Origin: Ephemerocybe angulata
Taxonomy: Eukaryota > Basidiomycota > Agaricomycetes > Agaricales > Psathyrellaceae
DNA: 64,000 nt
Direction of reading: 5' to 3'
NCBI GenBank assembly: GCA_013368325.1
Contig: JAACJK010000123.1
Coordinates: 62,001-126,000 of the forward strand
Shown piece after piece: positions 1 through 11,550 of this stretch. Below the pieces are notes generated by a model. That model worked only from the letters and a program-made list of their open reading frames with translations, did not search any database and was not told where the DNA came from. Position 1 is the first letter of the stretch. Each line of letters begins with the position of its first letter. The translations under genes and the position numbers were made by a program.

Positions 1-437
1 TCCTCCACCGCTGCCTCAAGATGAGCACAGGCAAGAGCCGCTGCCCAGCATGCGCAACGACGACGCCCTCGTCGTCATAATCAACCTCCTCGTCCACCGA
101 CTGGACCTCATCGTCGACATCTTCCTCCGCCTCGCCGTTATCGTCGCCGTCGCACACCTGCACAAATCGAATCAGCATCATCCACATGGACATCATGCAG
201 CAGCACGACCGACGGAGGACTCAGACGAACCTGGCTCGTACGGCGACGCGAAGCCGCTTGAAGCTGCCTTCTCAAGAGCACGACGGCCTCGGAGTCGTCG
301 CGGTCGATCTCCGTGGTCTTCGAGTGCGGGTAGCGGAATAACAACTGGGATGGACGACGGCAAGCGGGCCCCAGCAGGCCTCGGGGCGGCGGGTATACTG
401 CTGTCGATGGGACTATGGCCTGTCGTTGTTGCATCAT
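1..437 (-). CDS. Partial unknown acidic protein, N-terminal end, cut by the window edge
   Basis: I do not recognise this protein. On the minus strand a possible exon runs from an ATG at 437 down to 231 (69 codons, in-frame CAG then a good GT donor). After a 73-base intron (158-230, acceptor GCAG) a second exon continues from 157 to the left edge of the window without a stop. The first exon is Arg/Ser-rich. The second is strongly acidic (many Asp/Glu, about residues 70-100), which suggests a soluble, perhaps nuclear, protein. The frame is kept across the junction. The evidence is only splice signals, an open frame and biased composition, so the model is tentative; a single-exon reading stops at 138. 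Confidence 0.35.
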
Positions 438-3400
438 GCCCGATAAAGATAGACTGGTTCCCTTAAATTAATGTGTGTGTGGTGGATGTAATTTTGGAGC
501 TGGCAGGCGTTGAGTGTGTAGTAGTAATCTAGTGGAGTAGGAGGCGACTAGAGAAAGCGTCGCGGAGGAGGTAGAGGAGAGGAGGGGCGAGGAAAGAAGA
601 GAGGGAGGAGGCGAGAGGGAGGAGGTGGAGGTGGACGAACGAAAGAGGAAGTCTCCAAGCCTGCAGCCCAAGCAGGGTTCCGCAGCAAAGGGTAAGTATG
701 GAACCCAGAACGGGGAGCTCTATAAACTCGAATGGTCCCCGTATCACGCGCCCACTGGCACAGACCACGCCTCCGTTATTTCAAACGGGCGAGATCAACC
801 GGGAAAAGAGGGTTGGTCTGCGGAGGCGAGAAGGCGAAACGGGGTGGTAATGAATGAAATGGGAAGTCGGCAGCCAGAATGCTGCAGCTTCGCCAAACAA
901 GTTCTGCAGGGCCAAACATGGCAGCCAATCGAGCGCCGGGCCCGACCTATCAAATCGCCGTCCCAGATCCATGTCATGCCGGTTCCATTGTCGTCGTCGC
1001 TACCGTTACAGTCTTCGATGGTGGCTGGAATGGTCAGGGAAATTAACTGGGGCAGGTGGGGGAGGTGAAAGGAGGTGCGGTGCAGTCATTCGAATCGAAT
1101 CGCGAAAGACACGGGGGTGATGGATCTCAGAAGAATCAAGAAGCATGCCGTACCCGTCACAGACCTATACCATAGCCTTGACAGTGAAGGTGTTCATCTG
1201 GGACCAGCCTAGGTATGTGACAGCTCGATAGCTCAATGTATTTCTCCAGTGGCGCATCGCTGATTCTGAACCTTAGCTCCAGGGGTAGGGAGAGACCGTA
1301 CTCGATTTGGGCAAAACACGACCGGTTCCATCTCAGTCTAACTCGTTCGGTGAACGTCGCTGACACTCCTCCGTAAACTCCAGATATATAGTGGGGTAAA
1401 CGAAAGTGTACCCAGCTCGTCGCAGGAAACCGACGCGTTCAAACTCGTCGATGCTGCAGGAGGAACACCCAGCCGCCCACTTTGAACCAAGAGTACACCA
1501 CACCACACCCTTTCGTGGGACTGACAAGCTGGAACGGCCCCGACGTCGAGCGCATCGAATAAACCAGGACATTGGCCCACGAGGACAATGAATCCACGCG
1601 TAACCGACTGGCGTACGACGCGGCCGACATTCGGAAAGAGGGAGGGTCCGAATTGTAACGGTGCGTGAGCCAGCTCCCCAAGTTAGTACGCCTTCCAACA
1701 GCATGTCCAGGTCGTACACCAGACGCCAGCCATACCCTCCCCACACCCTCTGTCACCATTCTGCGTACCAAGACGTCCCCACAATCCCAACCACCAACGA
1801 GCCTAACACACCCGCTGCTGGACAGAACTCGTCCTTGACCACACCCGGACATAGAAAAGGTCCTCCAACCCCACCCCTACGCGGCTAAAGCCGAAGGACT
1901 GTCCCACCCCGCTCGTAGAATAACACCACGGGACGACCAGGCCTCGACGGCGTTGGGCTATGTCCAACGTCTCATGATTCGACGACCAGTGAAAGAGGCG
2001 AATCATCCTGTCCTGCCCTCTAGAAGAGCGACTCGCACCACACGCACGACTGCACGACGATCGACCGCGTCATTCCGCCCAGACTAGGACCTCGAGAAGC
2101 CCCCAAACCAGAGCAGGCTGCTCGCCCACCGCATCGTCGAAGTGGGCGCTCCCATAAAGCGTGCAACTGGCGTCTGTTTAGCTCGCTCCACCGCGTAGCC
2201 CTTCCAATCCAATCCAACCAACCACAGGCCAATACACCAAGAAGACCAGGCCTAAACGACCCTGGGCTATGTCCCACGTCTCCAGCATGAACGGCCCATT
2301 CCACGTCGTTCACTGGTCCTGGATTCGCCCTTTCCGTTAAACAGTAGTGTTCGCCCACGGACGACAGCGATGATTCATCCAAACTAGGAGCTCGAGAAAC
2401 TCTGGAACGACGCAGGCTGCTCGCCCAGCGTCCGGTCGACCCCATTGCGCGTGCAACATCGCCTGGCCGACACCCATTGAACCAGTGAAGACGCCGGGGT
2501 TCGAGACGGGTCAACGAAGCAAGGATAGTCCGAGAGTGCGTCTGTTCATCTCCTCTACCAGTCCTTGAGCCAACCATCATCCAATAGGTACCCCGTACTC
2601 TCCATCCTCGTCAAGCACCCCAGGCTCCCGCAACCCTGCTCCGCAAAGAAACGGGACGGGACAATCAACCGGTCATAACATGCACAACCATGCATCAGCC
2701 GTTCCATCCAGAAAACCTTCGTTCACGTTCATTCGAACATCCCCCTTGGCAAGCATAAAAGTTCGAGTTGCATAACATCGCACTCCACGTCCAAGCGCAG
2801 CCGCCGCCAGAGAGTTCAAACATCCTTCTCACAAAGCGAACGCGCTCACTCCCGCCGCCGCATCGAACCGCTTTTGGTCCCATCACCGAATCCCGAAGCG
2901 CCGCCCACCCAACCATTGGCACGAGGCAGGCAATCAGAATATCATCGAGCATCGAAGTCAGCCCTCGCGAAGCTCGAAGAAACGAACGAAGCCCAGATAC
3001 AGGAGATTCCTCAGATACGGAGGTTGGTTGGAACCACAGGCCTGGGCGTCGGGCGGTTAATGGCGAAATCACCGACGGAAGTCATAGTGTCAGAGTCTGC
3101 GGAGCGTCAGCCGCCCAAGTGTGCTTCCGAGTCGATGGGAAGCTTTCCTTCCTCTTACAGCACTGGCCTTGTCATCTCCTTGCATGGGTGATGACAGTCG
3201 AGGTCGCTGAAGGACGAGAAAGCTTGCGAGTGTTAGGGTGGGACGGCGAGAGGATATGGGCCACGAGAAATGACTGCGTTCATTGGACTTCGAAGGGCAA
3301 GGAAAGAATCGCGGGGGCATGATGAGCATCAGGGCCAGGTCTGGGCGGAAAGCCAGACGGCTTCAAGTCTCCAGGTCGTCTGCGCAGGAAGCCTTTCTTG

Positions 3401-5014
3401 GCGATATGAAACCCCAACCCCAAAACCCTAGAAGCTGATAATGACCACCGAGGGGGCGTCCGGTATCACGACGAGGAAATTGACACGACGTGGAGACCCC
3501 CAGGTACCAGAAGTCGGTGGATGCTGGCGCAAGATACGTATCTCTACCCGCCCTATAGAAACGGAAGGACGAAGGTATACAAGGATTCCAAGTCAAGAAG
3601 CTAGAGAGGATGTCGGCCATGAAAAACAGCAGAGTGTAGGCAAGGTTCTCCTCCCAAAGTGAAACGGACCACTATTGAAGGGATCTCGTGGTGGAAGTGA
3701 ACGTGCTGGCAGAACGATGCAAGTTCTCCTCAAGGAGAGGCTCGGTATCGGCACCTCGAGCCCATCTCCATCGCCCTAGCTTCATCTAGGCCATGACGAA
3801 CGAACAAGAGGATTTCTAGGCGTGGTTGCTGCGTACTTCCACGTGGTGCGGGCGGCTCCCTTGAGGCTCGAACTTCGGTGGCTGACGATCCTCTGACTCG
3901 GCAGTCGGTGATTCGAAAGGAGAAGAAAGGCGGGGAGAGAGAGAGAGGTTTGCTATTTGTGAGCGAGCGTCTGCCTTTTCAATGGCTCCGTGTCTTGGTT
4001 TGTCTTGGTTTCATTTCGGACTGGCCTGGGGGGTGTTTCGTCGGAAAGGTTTCGTCGCACTGTCGCACCGTCATCCTCCACAGGTTTCATGCGTCTTGGG
4101 GTCTTGGTCGCTGCTTCGCTCTAGTCTTCAATTGGGTGCTTTAACCTCGGAGGGCCTTCTTCTCCAACTTGCTGTTCAACTGCTCCCTGATAACCGTCTC
4201 CCAGCCGCTATTGGAACGTCGGAGCCTGGCCAGTCGCCCTTCGTTTAATGACGAGCGACATCGAGTGAAAAAGAAGACCGCACCCGTTCTATCCACCCAC
4301 TCCTCTTCCTGACATTCGTTCTATCCTTGCCCTAAACCAAGATAACTTGAATATCTTCCCAGAACCCAGGCCCAATTGCCACCGTCTCATATCCCGCCTC
4401 TCCCGCCCTACCGCCTGCCCGACTCCAACACGTCTTCTGACTTGGCGCTTTTTCTGCATACGGCTTCATCGTCGTGGCTATTAACTGGGTGTGTGGTATT
4501 GAAAGGCGTTGGCGGCCACTGGGCGCATGGCGGTGATGGAGGACGTTGAGTTTGAAAAGCGGCGGCCCCTTTCTCGAGGGCTCCTGGGACCTGCAGGCTC
4601 CGCGTATCAGCCCCATCAACCTCCTCTTGACCTTTTACCACCTTCTACCACCTCGTTCCTACTTTCTTAGCATGGTTTCATGACTGCAATATATTCTTTT
4701 GACTCGAGCCAATATTCAGGGATTTCTCGAAGACTTGCGTGCAATATCCGCCTCTCTAACCTTTCAGGCTTTCGGTGACACGACAGACGACGCCAAGACC
4801 TCTTATCGACGACTCTCAGAGCTCCTCCTCGTAGTAACGGCAAAGCACTCTCCACCTCCGAAGCTCTCGGACCTTGACCCCAGCCTGAGGGTCGTGACGT
4901 GCTCAAGGCTGATTCAATATATTTATCGGTGCCCAGTGGCGAGAACGAGTTCACCTGATACATAAGCTTATCTAGAGCAGCCCTTACCGGGAGACCTTGC
5001 TTTCTACGATCACC
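438..5014. other. 4.6 kb without a supported gene
   Basis: Several open frames of 60-190 codons occur on both strands, but they overlap each other, lack family motifs and do not join through plausible introns. Positions 529-660 form a purine-rich tract (GGAGG-type words) that may be promoter or 5' leader sequence of the minus-strand gene at the left edge. Positions 1931-2540 hold two diverged copies of a unit of about 308 bases. The last 300 bases before 5015 should contain the cnxE promoter; I see no clear TATA box there. Confidence 0.6.
1931..2540. repeat. Degenerate tandem repeat, two units of about 308 bases
   Basis: Unit 1 begins near 1931 and unit 2 near 2241. Shared words in the same order are GACCAGGCCT, GGGCTATGTCC, ACGTCTC, then about 150 bases later ACTAGGA.CTCGAGAA, CAGGCTGCTCGCCCA and GCGTGCAAC. 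Between the conserved words the units differ by many substitutions and small indels, so the duplication is old. No coding function is apparent, and the open frame that spans it on the minus strand (2020-2580) has no recognisable domain. Confidence 0.55.
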
Positions 5015-7374
5015 ATGCCTCCCCTTCGCGCCGCCGTTCTCACAGGTTAGTTGTTCGATTCACCTATCGCATTTCTCACCCGAACCAACTAACATAGCGT
5101 GTCTCGACAGTAAGCGACACTGCGTCGCGCGACGCCAGCACAGACCGATCTGGGCCTACCATAAAGCAGATCCTCGCAGATAAAGGCATAGTCGTCGGGG
5201 AGGACGACCACGCCATCGTCCCCGACGACGTCGACGCCATCCAGCGCGTCATCCGTGCGTGGACGGGGCGTGAGGGCGACGCCAAGATCGACTGGATCAT
5301 CACCGCGGGAGGGACAGGATTCGGAGTGCGCGATGTCACGCCAGAGGTACAGTACTCCTCCCATCCCCCTTCCAACCCAACCCGGTATCCTGATGCTTTC
5401 GACATAGGCGATATCCCCCCTGATATCGCGCCAAGCGTCTGGTCTCGTACATCTGATGCTCGCCGCGTCGCTCAAGCACACGCCCCTGGCTGCGCTCTCG
5501 AGGCCCGTGGCGGGGACGATCGGGGCCACGATGATCACGACGCTACCTGGGAGCGCCAAAGCCGTGCAAGAGAACCTCGACGCGCTCTTCGTAGGGGGTG
5601 TCATCGATCATGCTGTCGACCTCGTCCGTGGCGGGTCTGGGAAAAGGGTGCACGATTCCTTGCAGTCCAGCAACCCTCGATCTGAGGGAACTTCAGATAG
5701 GCATGGACATCATCATCATCATCACCACCATGGGCATGGACACGGACATGGGCATGGGCATCAGGCGCCCCAGCCGAGGTCGAGCGCTGCGTTATCGCAT
5801 GATCCTAGCGCCCCGCCGTCTGCGCGCCACAGGCAGTCTCCGTATCCGATAATCTCTCTCGAAGAAGCACTGCAGTTCATCGATAGAGAAACCGCTACAC
5901 TCCCCGTTGAGACTCGAAAGGTAGATAATCCCACTGTAGTCCCCGATCTGCAACTGCGATCTTTAACGATTTGCCCGTAGGTTGACCACACTTTGCGCGG
6001 ATACATCCTCGCAGAAGATATATATGCTCCCCAAGACGCGCCCTTGACTTCTACAACGAGTGTGGATGGATACGCACTGCGATGTGAGTCTTCACGGGCC
6101 TTTACACTCTCGTCTCTTATCTCATGCTCTTGATGCAGCGACCGACCCACCTGGTGTCTACAAAGTTGTTACTTCTTCCACACATAAAATCCCCGAGCCT
6201 CTCCCCGAAGGCACCATTTATCGCATCAACACCGGGGGGCCTCTCCCAGCCGGGGCCGACACCGTTATCATGGTCGAAGACACCAAGCTGGTGTCGACGT
6301 TCACAGCCGAAGATGCACCTTCCAGCGACTTGGCAGGCGAGGAAAAGGAAGTCGAGACCCTCGCGCGAATCCCACAAGGCGAGAACGTACGGAAGCCTGG
6401 GAGCGACGTGCGAAAGGGCGATCTGGTCTTGAAGAAAGGCGAAAGACTGCTGAGTGGAGGAGGCGAGGTGGGATCCTTAGCGTTCGTTGGGCGTACTGAG
6501 GTCTCGGTGTACAAGAAGCCTGTGGTTGCAATCCTGAGCACGGGGAACGAGCTTGTAGATCTTCACCAAACTCAAGCGAACTCGGAGGAGCAGAACCATG
6601 AGCAGTGGGGTGGAATATACGATACTAATCGGCCCTCCTTGCAAGCCGCACTCGAGGGTCTGGGCTACACCGTCGTCGATCTCGGAATCGTTAAAGACAC
6701 GTACGTTACATCCCGACATTCGAGTCCCCACACTGTGCTCATGCCGATCCTCGTTTACCTCACGCAGGATCGACGCTCACGTCACCGCGCTCCAGAAAGG
6801 CCTGGCTGAAGCCGACCTCATCATAAGCACTGGGGGCACCTCGATGGGCCCCACAGACCTCCTCAAGCCCGTCATCGAGCGCAACCTCAACGGGAAAGTG
6901 CACTTTGGCCGCGTCGCCATCAAGCCGGGAAAGCCCACCACCTTCGCTGTAGTTAAGAAGGGCAGCGCGAATGAGGACCGCGACGTACCCATCTTTGCCC
7001 TTCCGGGCAACCCGGCGTCCGCGCTTGTGACATTCTACGTCTTCGTCCTGCCTGCCCTCAGGAAGCTTGCGGGGTGGCCGGAGGGACTTAGGGAGCTCCC
7101 GAAGGTGAAGGTGCAGGTGCAGAGTTATATGGCGTTTGACCCGCGCACGGAGTTCCATAGGGTGAATGTGAAGGTTAGGGCGACAACGGGAGTGTTGGAG
7201 GCGTGGAGCACGGGCGGGCAGAGGTCGAGTCGGGTGGCGAGTTTGAGTGGGGCGAATGGGCTTGTTGTGTTACCGCAGCTGAGTAAGGGGTCGGAGGGGG
7301 CAGCTGAGAAGAAGGGATATGAAAAGGGTGAGTGGGCACAGGCGGTTTTGATTGGGGAGTTGGAGGTGGTTTGA
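5015..7374 (+). CDS. cnxE: Molybdenum cofactor biosynthesis protein CnxE (gephyrin-type MogA-MoeA fusion)
   Basis: This enzyme performs the last two steps of molybdenum cofactor synthesis in the cytosol: the MogA-like domain adenylylates molybdopterin and the MoeA-like domain inserts molybdate. Six exons join in frame: 5015-5045, 5111-5346, 5408-5920, 5981-6083, 6139-6700, 6768-7374 (683 residues). The MogA domain comes first, with the GGTG..RD.TPE motif at about residues 77-89 and TLPGSAKAV near 134-142. A His/Gly-rich linker lies at about 188-208. The MoeA domain follows, with STGNELVD, YDTNRPSL, GGTSMGPTD (about 504-512) and LPGNPASA. G-domain then E-domain is the gephyrin/CnxE order of fungi and animals. 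The start is set by a 31-base first exon that leads directly into the conserved VSDTASRD strand. It is the only Moco gene in the window. Confidence 0.95.
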
Positions 7375-7564
7375 GTGGTCATTCTTTCAGGTCTTGAGTT
7401 CAGGGTTGGACAAGCAAATATGTCCATGAGAAGAAAAAGGTGTCAAAAGGTGGAACTTAGTATTAAAAAGATGTATAGTAGCGAGATATATACGGGGCGA
7501 GTCTAGTATCGATGTCTCTCCCTCGTCTCAGGCGCTTGACGAGCGCTTACATTCAATTCGGCGA

Positions 7565-8224
7565 CTACTCCTTTATCTTCGCCCACAACTTCGCCAAGCC
7601 GCGCTCCTCACGCTTTTCCTTGTGCTCGTGCTTGACAGGCACGGTTGGCTTATACTCCCCAGCCTGGAGATTCCTCTCGGCTTCAGGGATCTCCGAAGCG
7701 TCTTTGGCTTGGCGACGAGTTATTGTGATCTTCTCCCCGTCCTTTAACCAGCTATACTTGGTCGGCATTTCGAGCTCAGGCTTGGACCTGTACCAGCTAT
7801 CCTTGCTCGGCGTTTGGACCTTAGGCTTGGGCCTGTACCAGCTTTCTCCGGGGTTGATGTTGAGCTCAGAGTCGACGACCATCTTGCTTGAGGGCTGCTC
7901 GGCGTTCAAGGCGGGGATGGGTGGGGCTTGGGACGGGGAAGGCTTTATGGTAGCCTTATCAGTGGAACTACTTGGGGCCTTGTTGGCTTGCGTGGACTTG
8001 CGGGGGGAGGTGTAGGTGTTCATGTTGAAGGCGGTTTGGAGAGGACCGGGGCTGAGAAAGCTGGGACGACTCAGGGTGGTTTTGGAATTAGACGTAGCCT
8101 GGCCTCGATCTTTTATAGTCGCGAGGATGTGTGGCGGTACTGCAGCATTGATTTGAAGCGCTTTGTTTGGGTTAGCAAAGCCACTATGGAGACGGAGGCG
8201 GGAGGGGCGCTTAGTTCCGGGCAT
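7565..8224 (-). CDS. Unknown protein, intact copy of a tandem pair
   Basis: I do not recognise this protein. The frame is a single exon of 219 residues from the ATG at 8224; it is open further upstream to 8389, but the homology with the second copy begins close to 8224, so I prefer that start. The N-terminal part is basic (MPGTKRPSRLRL), the middle is Ser/Pro/Thr-rich, and the C-terminal third has three short repeats built on SWY or SWL (GESWYRPKPK, DSWYRSKPE, YSWLKDGEK), then a conserved LQAGEYK.T.P..HE..EKREER segment. No signal peptide or membrane segment is seen. Conservation of the reading frame between the two copies argues that it was once coding. Confidence 0.5.
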   Translation of the reverse strand: MPGTKRPSRLRLHSGFANPNKALQINAAVPPHILATIKDRGQATSNSKTTLSRPSFLSPGPLQTAFNMNTYTSPRKSTQANKAPSSSTDKATIKPSPSQAPPIPALNAEQPSSKMVVDSELNINPGESWYRPKPKVQTPSKDSWYRSKPELEMPTKYSWLKDGEKITITRRQAKDASEIPEAERNLQAGEYKPTVPVKHEHKEKREERGLAKLWAKIKE

Positions 8225-8727
8225 TGTTTGCTTTGGCTTTGGGGCGACTGCCGAGTGCTTTGATCTGAGATCAGAGGATTCCAAACCTTCAATTGTTGGC
8301 CTTGTCAATGGGGCTTGGTGGTGAGAATCTGGCAAAGGCCATGTCATCCATAACAGTATTCTAAGGTCAATACTGATGGATTGAAACACAAAAGATGGAA
8401 GTCAATGAATTAAATGAGACATTTCAGGGCTCATGATCTGCCTGCTTTCCCATCTCCTCCTGTCGTTCAACTTCCTCTTCATCTTTCCCTTGCATCTCTT
8501 GCTGTATATTATCTGGAGGTTGACCTTCTTTCTTTCACGTCTGAGCTCAGGGTTTGAGAAGCAAATATGTTCATTCATTATAAGCAAAATGTGTCAAAAG
8601 GTGGAACTTAGTATTAAAAAGGTGTATAGTAGTGCGATATATGGGTGAGTCTAGTATTGATGTCTCTCCCTCGTATCAAGCACACGAGCGGTTACATTCA
8701 ATTCGGCGACTACCCCATTATCATCGC

Positions 8728-9270
8728 CTACTTCGTCAAGCCGCGTTTCTGAATGATAGGTCGCTCCTCGCGCTTCTCCTCGCCCTCGTGCCTAATGGGT
8801 GCGGTTGACTTATACTCCCCAGCCTGGAGAGGCCTGTGCTTCCTCTCGGCTCCAGACCCCGCAGTGAGTTTGGCATGGCGACGAGATATTGTGGTCTGGG
8901 GCCTGGCCTGGTACCAGCTTTCTCCGGGGTCGATGTTGACCTCAGAGTCGACGTCCATCTTGTTTGAGGTCTGCGCGACGTTCAAGGCGGAGATGGGTGG
9001 GGCTTGGTACGTTGAAGGCTTTACGGTAGCCTTCCTGGTGGGGCTCCTTGGGGCCTTTCTGGCCTGCATTTCGGAATTGCGGGGCGAGGCGTTCATGCTG
9101 AAGGCGGCTTAGAGAGGACTGGTACTGAGAAATCTGGGGAGGGTCCTTTTGGAATCAGACGTAGCCTGGCGTCTAGCTTTATAGTCGCGAAGATGCGTGG
9201 CAGTACTAGACCATTGTCTTAAGGGGCTGTGTCTGAGACCTGAGATGGGAGGGGTGCTTAGTAATGGTAT
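8728..9270 (-). pseudogene. Broken second copy of the unknown protein at 7565-8224
   Basis: The stretch 8728-9096 is open for 122 residues and aligns with the C-terminal half of the neighbouring protein: KAT.KPS.YQAPPI.ALN, then a segment ending GESWY, then LQAGEYKS.APIRHE, EKREER. Two of the three SWY/SWL repeats are missing. Reading upstream in the same frame, similarity continues (ATSDSK.TL matches ATSNSKTTL) to about 9270. However a TAA stop, where the other copy has CAA, lies just before the methionine at 9096, and the position of the other copy's start codon is no longer ATG. A shorter protein could still be made from 9096, but loss of the N-terminal half makes a pseudogene more likely. 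Confidence 0.6.
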
Positions 9271-9657
9271 TCTTTGCGGCTGACATGTGCTTTGATCAGA
9301 GGATTCAAAGCTTCGTCTTGGAACCTTAATTGATAGTTAGAATTGCAGTACCGCAAGCCCTGGCTGTTAACTATCCGACCCCTATTGTTTCAGAACAGTG
9401 AACACGGGCGCCTAACCTTGTCACGTGAGGATCACTTTCCCAGTTGGGCGCTACTTCGCCTGTTTGGGTTGTTTTGCCAAAGCAAGCCCAAACAAGGTGA
9501 CGTTCGATGGGCTGGTTGATGGGTCTACTTGCACCAAACTTGGACCTGAACGTTCATCTCCCAGTATCACTTTCTGCATTGCTTACTCCCCACCGTGATC
9601 TTGAAGGTGGGCATCGACCTAAGACCTGAGGCGCCGCATACTGATCATTGACAGACG
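9271..9657. other. Intergenic, upstream of the F-box gene
   Basis: No reading frame is supported here. It contains the far end of the tandem duplication, a CACGTG-type site at 9420-9427 and the probable promoter of the gene starting at 9658. No TATA box is evident. Confidence 0.5.
9420..9427 (+). promoter_or_regulatory. Cbf1-type RTCACRTG site upstream of the F-box gene
   Basis: The octamer GTCACGTG fits the RTCACRTG consensus bound by Cbf1-type bHLH proteins in yeasts. It lies about 230 bases before the start codon at 9658. This is a sequence match only, and a match of this length can arise by chance. Confidence 0.3.
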
Positions 9658-11550
9658 ATGACAACTCACCAATTGGACCCCTCTCACACCTTGAACGCAC
9701 GAACCAGCAATGTCGCCGTGGCAACTTCAGCCCCATTCTCTAACTCTACTCGGATTCTTCTGTCGTCCTCGGGAGGGTCCAACAGTGCTGGCACGTACCA
9801 AAAGAAGCTGGCACTCCGATTGCGCGAACTGCAACTCGAGAAGCAGGCCCTTAGGACCGCTCACAACGCCACCACTCAGATCTGCAGCCTCCCCGACGAC
9901 GTCCTATCACTCATATTCTTGGACCTGGCTTCTATGGAAGCGGAACCCCGTGTTATCAGGCATTGCTTCGCCAAGAAGCAAAGTTGGGTCCCCCAAACCA
10001 ACATTTGCCGGCGTTGGAGAGAAGTCGCCATTGGGTGTGCAAGCCTTTGGACAAGTCCTCTCTTCCACTGGAAGATGCCAGAATGGGGCCCGATTATGGT
10101 TGATCGGTCACAACAAGCACCTCTGACGCTCAAGCTTATACAAAACCCCCTGGGTAGTACTCCCGATCCTACGAGTAGCAAGGCGTTGTCAGCAATTTCT
10201 GGCCGTTTGCGCGTGGTCGAAATCCAGAGCAGGAACTTTGCCTCTGCCAAGCTGTCGGTGCTGCTGAGTCACTGCCAGTGGTCGACTGCACCTATGCTTG
10301 AAAACCTCACAATTGATAACCTATCTGAGGGGAGCAATCGTGCCAGTGGAGCAGATACGTTCCCCGACAACTTCTTGCTTGGTGGAACACCTTCTTTGAG
10401 AAAACTCGAAGTACTATGCTGCTTCGTCGAATGGTCCAAGCTACCTGTTTACAATGTCCCGCAAATGACGCACTTGTCTCTGGCCAATGGCAAGGGAGCG
10501 GAAGATCAGTATCGCCCGTCGGTCAAGGCCCTTGCGGACGCCCTGCGTGCGATGCCTCTATTGGAATCCCTGAAGCTCGTCGAATTTATCCCTAGTGGGG
10601 AGGAGCCGGCGTATCCGGCTCGTACCACCCTTTTAACTGTCACCTCTCTAACGGTAATGGACTCTGGCAAAAGGATCAAGCACTTCTTCGATACAATCGA
10701 CATTCCCGACTACGCGTATATCGATGTCCATGACCGCACCGACGCTCGCCCTGAAGAAATCGAGGCGCAATTCCTCAGTATCTTGGCCTCCCTCAAACCT
10801 GGACCACTGTCGGATACAAAACCATCGCTCTTGGATGGTATTCAGAAGCTCGACGTAACCTTCGGCGGGGACGGGCTCAAGCACAAGCTTTGGACATTCA
10901 AGATGTGGCCTGTGGCCGACGATGATGCGAGTAAACCGGAGACTTTCAAATTCACGTACCAGGACTCCGCCTGGTTCCCTGAAAGGGTTGACAGTATCCG
11001 CGTCCTCCAACTGTTCGACTTGGACCCTCTCGAAATCCTCAACTTGACTGGTGGAGAACAAGTGCGCACCGACGCTTGGAGACGAGTATTCGCGCCGCTG
11101 CCGAACTTGAAGGAAATCACCTTGGGTAAGGGCACCCACTTTGGACGATTTGCCCGCGCCATGCGACTTGGACAATACGAACCAGCCACCGAATCCGGGG
11201 AGCCTACTAAAGGAGCTCAGGCATTCCCATCGCTTTCAAAGCTCAATTTCTCGGAGGTCGATTTGAACATGAAGCGGTCGCTGAAGAAGAAAAAGGCAAT
11301 CAATCCGTTTATCAAGTTCTGCGACGTCATGAAGGAGCGCTCTCAGACATCCGCCCCAATCATCGAGCTGAGCATGAGGAAATGCAAGAACATCGTCGAA
11401 GCTGATAAGCGGGCACTAGAGGCTGCTGGTGCGAGTAGGCTGCGCGTGCAGTGGGACAAGAGAGAAGACGTCACATCGGAATCAGAAACGCTTCGATGGT
11501 ATTCCGATGTCCTGGCCGAGTCTTCCGACGATGCTGGTCTTCAGATTTAG
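9658..11550 (+). CDS. F-box protein with leucine-rich-repeat-like C-terminal region
   Basis: Probably a substrate-recognition subunit of an SCF-type ubiquitin ligase. The gene is a single exon of 630 residues. A short coiled coil at about 48-68 leads into the F-box at about 77-125: ICSLPDDVLSLIF, then ICRRWREVAIGCASLWTS. This arrangement is typical of the very large agaricomycete F-box families. The rest has irregular leucine-rich segments (PMLENLTIDNL, PSLRKLEVL, MPLLESLKLVEF, PNLKEITLG) resembling degenerate LRRs. Near the C-terminus there is a basic KRSLKKKKAI patch. The absence of introns contrasts with the split genes around it and is common in expanded F-box families. The substrate cannot be predicted. 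Confidence 0.85.
   Translation: MTTHQLDPSHTLNARTSNVAVATSAPFSNSTRILLSSSGGSNSAGTYQKKLALRLRELQLEKQALRTAHNATTQICSLPDDVLSLIFLDLASMEAEPRVIRHCFAKKQSWVPQTNICRRWREVAIGCASLWTSPLFHWKMPEWGPIMVDRSQQAPLTLKLIQNPLGSTPDPTSSKALSAISGRLRVVEIQSRNFASAKLSVLLSHCQWSTAPMLENLTIDNLSEGSNRASGADTFPDNFLLGGTPSLRKLEVLCCFVEWSKLPVYNVPQMTHLSLANGKGAEDQYRPSVKALADALRAMPLLESLKLVEFIPSGEEPAYPARTTLLTVTSLTVMDSGKRIKHFFDTIDIPDYAYIDVHDRTDARPEEIEAQFLSILASLKPGPLSDTKPSLLDGIQKLDVTFGGDGLKHKLWTFKMWPVADDDASKPETFKFTYQDSAWFPERVDSIRVLQLFDLDPLEILNLTGGEQVRTDAWRRVFAPLPNLKEITLGKGTHFGRFARAMRLGQYEPATESGEPTKGAQAFPSLSKLNFSEVDLNMKRSLKKKKAINPFIKFCDVMKERSQTSAPIIELSMRKCKNIVEADKRALEAAGASRLRVQWDKREDVTSESETLRWYSDVLAESSDDAGLQI

Larger units (their letters stand above)
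7386..9320. repeat. Tandem duplication of about 0.8-0.9 kb, two diverged units
   Basis: Unit A covers about 7386-8300 and unit B about 8538-9320. The flank AAGCAAATATGT, the 3' leader TGTCAAAAGGTGGAACTTAG, the stretch TCTAGTAT.GATGTCTCTCC and the end TGCTTTGATC..GAGGATTC occur in both, in order. Each unit carries one copy of a minus-strand reading frame. Unit B lacks some internal coding segments of unit A and carries a premature stop, so the copies have diverged and unit A is the better preserved gene. Confidence 0.85.

Noticed and set aside
2020..2580. Open frame of 186 codons on the minus strand
   Set aside because: It runs across the degenerate 308-base repeat, the frame is not conserved between the two units, and no motif is present.
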